A stretch of 40,966 bases of DNA from an uncultured Lachnospiraceae bacterium. GTDB taxonomy: Bacteria; Bacillota; Clostridia; Lachnospirales; Lachnospiraceae. Positions 35,373 to 40,966 of this stretch are shown here, piece after piece; the first letter of the stretch is position 1, and each line of letters opens with the position of its first letter. A program made the position numbers and the translations under genes. The stretch lies in NCBI GenBank assembly GCA_900317585.1, contig ONHG01000033.1:1-40966 (forward strand), written 5' to 3'. Below the pieces are notes generated by a model. It worked only from the letters and a program-made list of their open reading frames with translations. It was not told the origin of the DNA and ran no database searches.

Positions 35373-36515
35373 ATGGAAACTGAAAATATGAAAATTTGTA
35401 TTGTAAGCTTCACAAAAAAGGGCTATGAGCTGTCATGTTACATTGCTCATAAGCTTGAAAAAAGTGCATATGAGGTGGAGGTTTTTACCAAGTGCTCGAG
35501 ATTATCGGATGAGAATATTAAAAATTCCACCGATGAAAATTTTAGAAATACCGGCTACATATCACAAAATATATCAGACTGGACAGCTGTACAGATGAGT
35601 GAAAAAAAGGCTCTGATTTTTATCGGGGCATGCGGTATTGCAGTGAGGGCTATAGCTTCTTCTGTTAATAACAAGCTTAAAGACAGTCCTGTTATTGTGA
35701 TAGATGAGCTGGGGCAGTTTGTTATTCCGATTCTTTCAGGGCATGTGGGAGGTGCCAATGAGCTTGCGGTATTATTAGCAGCACTGATGAATGCAACACC
35801 TGTTATAACAACCGCTACTGATATCAATAATAAATTTGCAGTTGATGTTTTTGCAAAGAAATGCAGGCTTGCAATAGTCAATAAAGATGGCATCGCCAGA
35901 GTGTCATCAAAGGTATTGGCGGGGGAAGTGGTTACGATGTCGGTCGACTGGGAGCACATCCCGGCTAAGCACAGAAGCCTTATAAAGGCATTTTTAGATG
36001 AAGCTGATATGAGTGCTGATGCAATAAAAACAGTGGATTTCCCACCTGTTTACGGAGTTGATATTGTAGTATCATGCGAAAAAGCAAAGGACCCTAAAAA
36101 TGGCAGTATTTACTTAAAACCCACACAATTTGTACTTGGTATTGGGTGCAGAAGGGATACAGCGTTTGAAAATATTGACAGGGCAATCAGACAAAGTCTT
36201 TTAAAGCTGCAAATAGATATTTCGGATATAGACATGATCGCATCAATAGATGTGAAAAAAGATGAACCGGGAATAAAAGAATTTTGCGAAAGAAACAGGA
36301 TAGATATTGTCACTTATACCGCGGATGAGCTCATGGCGGTGCAGGGAGAATTCAGTGCCTCGCAGTTTGTCAGGGAGCATGTTGGAGTGGACAACGTGTG
36401 CGAGCGTGCAGCAGTGCTTGCATGCAGCAGGGAATGTAATAAAGCAGGAGAACTTATCTATAAAAAACATAAATATGACAGGGTAACGGTTGCGGCAGCA
36501 AGGTATCCTGATTAA
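35373..36515 (+). CDS. cbiG: Cobalt-precorrin-5A hydrolase
   Basis: CbiG opens the ring-A lactone and releases acetaldehyde, completing ring contraction. The 380-residue protein has the CbiG N domain (about 5-90; LIFIGACGIAVRAIA), a central region with GHVGGANELA and TTATDINN, and the C-terminal CbiG_C domain (about 245-370; LGIGCRRDTAFENI, MAVQGEFSASQFV). ATG 35373 is five bases after GGGA; ATG 35388 is possible. A 97-base gap with a strong hairpin separates it from cbiH. Confidence 0.93.
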   Translation: METENMKICIVSFTKKGYELSCYIAHKLEKSAYEVEVFTKCSRLSDENIKNSTDENFRNTGYISQNISDWTAVQMSEKKALIFIGACGIAVRAIASSVNNKLKDSPVIVIDELGQFVIPILSGHVGGANELAVLLAALMNATPVITTATDINNKFAVDVFAKKCRLAIVNKDGIARVSSKVLAGEVVTMSVDWEHIPAKHRSLIKAFLDEADMSADAIKTVDFPPVYGVDIVVSCEKAKDPKNGSIYLKPTQFVLGIGCRRDTAFENIDRAIRQSLLKLQIDISDIDMIASIDVKKDEPGIKEFCERNRIDIVTYTADELMAVQGEFSASQFVREHVGVDNVCERAAVLACSRECNKAGELIYKKHKYDRVTVAAARYPD

Positions 36516-36521
36516 TCATAA

Positions 36522-36551
36522 ATGAGGGGCAAAATACCTTTTGACCCTCAT
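36522..36551 (+). other. Intercistronic hairpin between cbiG and cbiH
   Basis: ATGAGGG (36522-36528) pairs with CCCTCAT (36545-36551), then a single G-A mismatch, then CAAAA (36530-36534) pairs with TTTTG (36539-36543), leaving loop TACC. No T tract follows, so it is not a standard terminator; it may affect mRNA processing or stability. Confidence 0.6.
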
Positions 36552-36612
36552 ATCATTAAAAAATTGCAAATAGCTGCGTGGTTATATAAAATTAGTAGAG
36601 ATGGAGATTAAC

Positions 36613-37344
36613 ATGAATAAAATTTACATAGTAGGTATGGGGCCGGGCTTTGAAAGCATGATGACAAAGCAGGCGATTGACGCCCTGGAAGCGAGTGATG
36701 TCATAGTGGGATACACCGTATATATAAAGCTGCTTGGAGAAAAATTCCAGACAAAAGAGCTTTTGACCACTCCGATGCGTCAGGAAAAACAAAGATGCCA
36801 CCTGTGCTTTAAAAAGGCACTTGAGGGCAAAACAGTCTCCCTTGTATGTAGTGGTGATGCCGGAATATACGGACTGGCCTCTCTTATGTATGAGATTGGG
36901 CAGGAATACGATAACGTAGAGCTTTCGGTAATACCCGGCATTACAGCGGCAAACAGTGGTGCGGCAGTGCTTGGAGCACCATTAAACCATGATTTTTGTA
37001 CCATCAGCTTAAGTGACCTGCTCACGCCGTGGGATAAGATTGAAAAGCGCCTTGTGGCTGCTGCAGAGGGTGATTTTGTCATAGCACTGTACAATCCGTC
37101 AAGTCACAAGAGAAAGGATTATCTGATGAGAGCCTGTGATATTCTGCTTCGTGCGATAGAGCCGGATAGAGCCTGCGGCTATGTCGAAAATATTGGACGT
37201 GAGGGAACAAGCTATACGGTCTGTACCCTCGGTGAGCTCCGCAGTGCACAGGTCAACATGTTTACGACAGTATTTATCGGCAATGAGGGTACACGAATAA
37301 TTGACGGAAAGCTTGTCACAAGGAGAGGATATCAGATTGAGTAA
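36613..37344 (+). CDS. cbiH: Cobalt-precorrin-3 C17-methyltransferase
   Basis: CbiH methylates C-17 and contracts the ring with S-adenosylmethionine. The 243-residue protein has IYIVGMGPGF at the N terminus, VCSGDAGIYGLA near residue 81, PGITAANSGAAVLGAPLNHDF (in part) near 112 and ALYNPSS near 156, all typical of CbiH/CobJ. ATG 36613 lies five bases after GGAG; an ATG at 36601 is the source of that ribosome site. It overlaps the following fusion gene by eight bases. Confidence 0.95.
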   Translation: MNKIYIVGMGPGFESMMTKQAIDALEASDVIVGYTVYIKLLGEKFQTKELLTTPMRQEKQRCHLCFKKALEGKTVSLVCSGDAGIYGLASLMYEIGQEYDNVELSVIPGITAANSGAAVLGAPLNHDFCTISLSDLLTPWDKIEKRLVAAAEGDFVIALYNPSSHKRKDYLMRACDILLRAIEPDRACGYVENIGREGTSYTVCTLGELRSAQVNMFTTVFIGNEGTRIIDGKLVTRRGYQIE

Positions 37345-39391
37345 AATACTGATTTTTGCAGGAACAACAGAGGGACGTAAGCTATCAGAGCATCTGTGTG
37401 AAAGAGGCATAGAGCATACGGTTTGTGTGGCAACAGAATACGGTGAAATCGTGCTGCATGAAAATTCGTTTGCGCATGTTCATATGGGGCGTATGGACAG
37501 CGAAGGCATGAGAAGCTTCTTTGCGGAACAAAAATGTAAGCTTATAGTGGATGCAACCCATCCGTATGCAGCCGTTGTTACCGAAAATATAAAGCAGGCA
37601 GTTTATGCGTTTAACGAGGCACATGCTGTTACAGACAATCAGGCGGATAGCAGCATATCAGAAAATATCGAATATGTGCGTCTAAAAAGAGATACGGATA
37701 TATCAGTAGATTATGATAATATCCGCTATTTTGAGGACAATGAAGCATGTGCAAAGGAACTTAACAATACAGACGGAAATATACTGCTCACAACAGGAAG
37801 CAAGGAGCTGTCAGTGTATTGTAAAACCTCAGCTGTCAGGGAAAGATTGTATGTGCGCGTGCTTCCGGGGATTGAGAGCATAAGCTTGTGCATGCACAAT
37901 GATATTACAGGAAAGCACATTCTGGCAATGCAGGGACCGTTTAGCACACAGCTTAATGAGGCGCTTATTGACCAGTATGATATCAGATGTCTGGTCACCA
38001 AAAAAAGCGGTGCGGCCGGTGGCTTTATTGAGAAAATAGCTGCTGCAAAAAATAAAAATATTCCGGTCTATATTGTGGGGCAAAGCGTGCAGGATGATGG
38101 AATGTCATTTGAAGCTGTTTGTGAATATATTGACAGGAAATATAACAGGCTTCATATCATGCTTGCCGGCATTGGAATGGGAAATGATGCTTGCATGACA
38201 AAAGCTGTTTCAGATACAATAGAAAGCGCTGATATTATACTTGGCGCAAGCCGCATGATAGAAAAATACAGTGCGAAGATAGACAAAAAGCCGTATTATC
38301 TTGCAGAACAGATTATTCCTTATCTATACGAAATTTGTGCAGATACTGCAAAAATCAGTAATGTTCTTATATTATTCTCGGGAGATACAGGCTTTTACAG
38401 TGGAAGCAAAAAGCTGTATCTGGCGATAAAAAATGAAATTGCAGAAGGAAAATTAAATGCGGACGTGTCAATCTTTCCTGGAATTTCATCTGTGTCATAT
38501 ATGGCGGCAGCGGTCGGTGAAACCTACAGCGATGCATATATTTGCAGCATCCACGGAGTAAAGCTTTCTAATATCACATCACGGATTAGCTACCATGCAA
38601 AAACATTTATGCTGATGTCAGGTGTAAAGGATGTGAATATGCTTGGACACCTATTAAGCAGTGACGAAAGGTATGGTTTACAAAAAAGCTCGGTAACTGT
38701 AGGATACCAGCTATCCTATCCGGATGAAAATATATCAGTTCTTTCGCCGCAGGAGTGCACAAAGCTTAAAAGGGAGGGACTGTATATCTGCATGATAAAA
38801 AATCCCAATCCGGTTGCAAAAAATGTTACACCGCAGCTAAGTGATGCAGCATTTATCCGTGAAAAGGTTCCGATGACCAAAGAGGAAATAAGGCATGTAA
38901 GCATCTGCAAGCTTCATTTGAAATCGGATTCAGTGCTTTATGATGTGGGAAGCGGAACCGGCTCCATAGCGGTAGAGGCCGCATCACTTTCCGATGATAT
39001 GGAGGTCTATGCCATCGAGCAGAAGGAAAATGCCGTGCAGCTTATCACGCAAAATAAAGAAAAGCATGGACTTGAAAATATCCATGTGATAAAAGCAAAG
39101 GCTCCTGACGGGATGGACAATCTTCCGGTGCCGACACACGCATTTATCGGAGGCAGCAGTGGCAATCTAAAGGAAATAATAGAGACTCTTAAAGTAAAAA
39201 ATCCACATATCCGTATAGTGATAAATGCAATTTCCATGGAAACAATTTGTGAGATGAAGGAAATATTGTCGGCATATGATGTGAAAAATGAGGATATCGT
39301 GCAGCTGCAGGTCAGCCGCTCAAAGCAGATAGGACATTACCATCTGATGCAGGCAGAAAATCCGGTGTGGATATGTTCGTTTGAATTTTAA
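37337..39391 (+). CDS. cbiJET: CbiJ-CbiE-CbiT fusion: precorrin-6A reductase plus C5 and C15 methyltransferase/decarboxylase
   Basis: 684 residues joining three enzymes in one frame. Residues 1-265 are CbiJ/CobK (ILIFAGTTEGR at 4-14; DATHPYA near 76; LTTGSKEL near 153). Residues about 272-480 are CbiE (IMLAGIGMGND; ILFSGDTGFYSGSK; FPGISSVSYMAA). Residues about 500-684 are CbiT (YDVGSGTGSIAVEA near 536; FIGGSSGNLKEI), the SAM-binding decarboxylating methylase. CbiE-CbiT fusion equals CobL; adding CbiJ is less usual. Start is TTG 37337, seven bases after AGGAGAGGA and inside the end of cbiH; an in-frame start further upstream would lie within cbiH. The symbol is descriptive. Confidence 0.92.
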   Translation: MSKILIFAGTTEGRKLSEHLCERGIEHTVCVATEYGEIVLHENSFAHVHMGRMDSEGMRSFFAEQKCKLIVDATHPYAAVVTENIKQAVYAFNEAHAVTDNQADSSISENIEYVRLKRDTDISVDYDNIRYFEDNEACAKELNNTDGNILLTTGSKELSVYCKTSAVRERLYVRVLPGIESISLCMHNDITGKHILAMQGPFSTQLNEALIDQYDIRCLVTKKSGAAGGFIEKIAAAKNKNIPVYIVGQSVQDDGMSFEAVCEYIDRKYNRLHIMLAGIGMGNDACMTKAVSDTIESADIILGASRMIEKYSAKIDKKPYYLAEQIIPYLYEICADTAKISNVLILFSGDTGFYSGSKKLYLAIKNEIAEGKLNADVSIFPGISSVSYMAAAVGETYSDAYICSIHGVKLSNITSRISYHAKTFMLMSGVKDVNMLGHLLSSDERYGLQKSSVTVGYQLSYPDENISVLSPQECTKLKREGLYICMIKNPNPVAKNVTPQLSDAAFIREKVPMTKEEIRHVSICKLHLKSDSVLYDVGSGTGSIAVEAASLSDDMEVYAIEQKENAVQLITQNKEKHGLENIHVIKAKAPDGMDNLPVPTHAFIGGSSGNLKEIIETLKVKNPHIRIVINAISMETICEMKEILSAYDVKNEDIVQLQVSRSKQIGHYHLMQAENPVWICSFEF

Positions 39392-39472
39392 CCAGGGCTT
39401 TTATGCTACAACCCGTAATAAATCATCGAAGGCTAATACTTTAAGGTATATGATGAAATAAAGGATGAATAC

Positions 39473-40891
39473 ATGAAAATAAATCGTTTTATGATAGCCG
39501 CGCCAAAAAGCGGCAGCGGAAAAACAATGATAACCTGCGCTTTACTGCAGTTATTAAGGGATAGCGGAAAAAACGTATTGTCATATAAGTGCGGACCTGA
39601 TTATATTGACCCAATGTTTCACAAAAAGGTGCTTGGCGTATCATCCAAAAATCTCGATACGTTTTTTACGGACGAAAAGACAACAGTGCAGCTTTTCTTA
39701 GATGAAAGAGCCGATGGTGATTTTGTAGTGCTTGAGGGCGTGATGGGATTATATGACGGGCTTGGCGGAATATATGAGCAGGGTTCGTCATACCATCTGG
39801 CAAAGGTGACGCAGACTCCGATAATACTCGTGGTGGACGCAAAGGGAATGGGAAAGTCAGTGCTTGCTCTTATAGCAGGTTTTTTGCAGTATGACACGCA
39901 CCACTTGATTAAGGGGGTTCTGCTCAATCGGATGTCGAAGGGCTATTATGACATCATAAAGCCTCTGATAGAGAAGGAGCTTTCAGTAAAAGTAGTCGGA
40001 TATTTCCCGGAACAGAAGGATATCGTGCTTTCAAGCAGACATCTGGGGCTTGTCATGCCGGATGAGCTTTCAGATATAAAAAAACAGCTCAATGAAACTG
40101 CCGACAGACTAAAAAAGACAATAGATATGGATTTGTTTATAGATATAGCAGAAGCGGCAGATGAAATTGGTGACAGCGGAAGTGCAGATAAAGATAAGCG
40201 TCAAACCTTAAAAAATGCAGAGCTGATGAGGCTTCAAGGCCAAAATAATACCGTAAACATAGCTGTTGCCATGGACGAAGCCTTTTGCTTTTATTATGAA
40301 GATAATTTGAAGCTTCTTGAAAAATGCGGTGCAAAATTACAGTATTTTTCGCCATTGCATGATACAGAACTACCTGATAACTGTGATGCATTGCTGCTGG
40401 GTGGCGGTTATCCTGAACTGTATGCAAAGGAACTGAGTGAAAATATATCTATGAGAAAGTCAATAAAAACCGCATTTGAAGCAGGTCTGCCCACGGTTGC
40501 CGAGTGTGGAGGGTTTATGTATCTTCACACATATATCCATAATCAAAATTGTGTTTTTGATATGACTGGAGTACTTGGTGGGTGGTGCCGTTTTAAGGAA
40601 AAACTGGTCAGATTCGGGTATATTGAACTGGAAGAAAAGCATAGCAATTTCCTGCCGTCGGATGAAAAGATAAGAGCACATGAATTTCATTATTATGACA
40701 GCACCGATAACGGAACGGATTGCATTGCGACCAAACCTGCTACAGGAAGGAAGTATGACTGTGTGATAAGTAGGGATAATTACTGGCTTGGATTTCCTCA
40801 TATTTATTATCCGTCAAATCCGCATTTCGCTGAGAATTTCGTAAAGAAAGCGCAGGAGTATGAAAGGAATAAGTTTGAAACAAATAAGTAG
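39473..40891 (+). CDS. cbiA: Cobyrinate a,c-diamide synthase
   Basis: CbiA amidates the a and c carboxyls of cobyrinic acid with glutamine and ATP. The 472-residue protein has an ATP-binding N-terminal domain (APKSGSGKTMIT at 9-20; KCGPDYIDPMFH near 39; EGVMGLYDG near 88) and a C-terminal glutaminase domain with C345 (AECGGFMYL) and a late histidine in HEFHYYDS. Length is normal. It follows the fusion gene by 81 bases with only a weak ribosome site (AAAGGATG). Last complete gene of the window. Confidence 0.95.
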   Translation: MKINRFMIAAPKSGSGKTMITCALLQLLRDSGKNVLSYKCGPDYIDPMFHKKVLGVSSKNLDTFFTDEKTTVQLFLDERADGDFVVLEGVMGLYDGLGGIYEQGSSYHLAKVTQTPIILVVDAKGMGKSVLALIAGFLQYDTHHLIKGVLLNRMSKGYYDIIKPLIEKELSVKVVGYFPEQKDIVLSSRHLGLVMPDELSDIKKQLNETADRLKKTIDMDLFIDIAEAADEIGDSGSADKDKRQTLKNAELMRLQGQNNTVNIAVAMDEAFCFYYEDNLKLLEKCGAKLQYFSPLHDTELPDNCDALLLGGGYPELYAKELSENISMRKSIKTAFEAGLPTVAECGGFMYLHTYIHNQNCVFDMTGVLGGWCRFKEKLVRFGYIELEEKHSNFLPSDEKIRAHEFHYYDSTDNGTDCIATKPATGRKYDCVISRDNYWLGFPHIYYPSNPHFAENFVKKAQEYERNKFETNK

Positions 40892-40966
40892 AAGACAGCC
40901 AAGAAATAAAGGGCATAGCAAATAAACCATCTTTCGGTGGTATAAAAATCAAATATAAATATAGAC

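Noticed and set aside
40918-40945. Small ACCA/TGGT hairpin after cbiA as a terminator
   Set aside because: The stem is only four base pairs and no T tract follows, so transcription may continue beyond the window.
1-40966. CRISPR arrays, tRNA or rRNA genes, insertion sequences, prophage
   Set aside because: I saw no regularly spaced repeats, no tRNA-like cloverleaf or rRNA sequence, and no transposase, integrase or phage gene.

Overview
The window looks like the chromosome of a low-GC, strictly anaerobic Firmicute of the Lachnospiraceae, probably close to Agathobacter (Eubacterium) rectale or Roseburia. This rests on AT-rich intergenic DNA, strong GGAGG ribosome binding sites, sporulation genes, an anaerobic (cobalt-early) cobalamin pathway and the Clostridia-type order comEC-holA-rpsT-gpr-spoIIP-lepA-hemW. 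The genus is a guess from sequence feel; no marker gene such as 16S rRNA is present.

Left part (1-6.3 kb): a DUF2225 gene ends in a strong bidirectional terminator shared with the convergent argG. argG is divergent from an arginine operon, argC-GNAT-argB-argD. The 274-base divergent region holds three ARG-box-like operators at about 21-base phasing beside two facing promoters, so one ArgR-type regulator probably controls both directions. Middle part (6.3-19.2 kb): a lipoprotein form of ComEA, a two-component system, a GerMN lipoprotein, ComEC (probably starting at ATT), HolA, ribosomal protein S20 on the minus strand (TTG start), a broken germination protease gene (gpr), spoIIP, lepA and hemW. 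hrcA, which often follows hemW, is absent.

Right part (19.2-40.9 kb): a promoter, a cobalamin riboswitch and an intrinsic terminator precede a run of 19 same-strand genes that fills the rest of the window. The first five encode a lipid-anchored CbiK-type chelatase, a lipoprotein with two NEAT-like beta domains, a substrate-binding lipoprotein, a BtuC/FecD-type permease and an ATPase with an extra C-terminal domain. The other fourteen encode cobalamin synthesis: cobQ/cbiP, cobT, cobU, cobS, a second small CobU-like protein, cobC, cbiB, cobD, cbiC, cbiD, cbiF, cbiG, cbiH, a cbiJ-cbiE-cbiT triple fusion and cbiA. Many of these genes overlap or abut, so they are probably co-transcribed and repressed by B12. 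Steps not seen here are precorrin-2 formation, CbiL and the corrinoid adenosyltransferase; they may lie to the right of the window.

The observations most worth following are: the B12-switched surface module that pairs an exported chelatase with NEAT-like and ABC-transporter parts; the approximately 58-base deletion in gpr that removes a conserved active-site segment; the putative ATT start of comEC; the GNAT gene inside the arginine operon; the two CobU-family proteins; and the CbiJ-CbiE-CbiT fusion.
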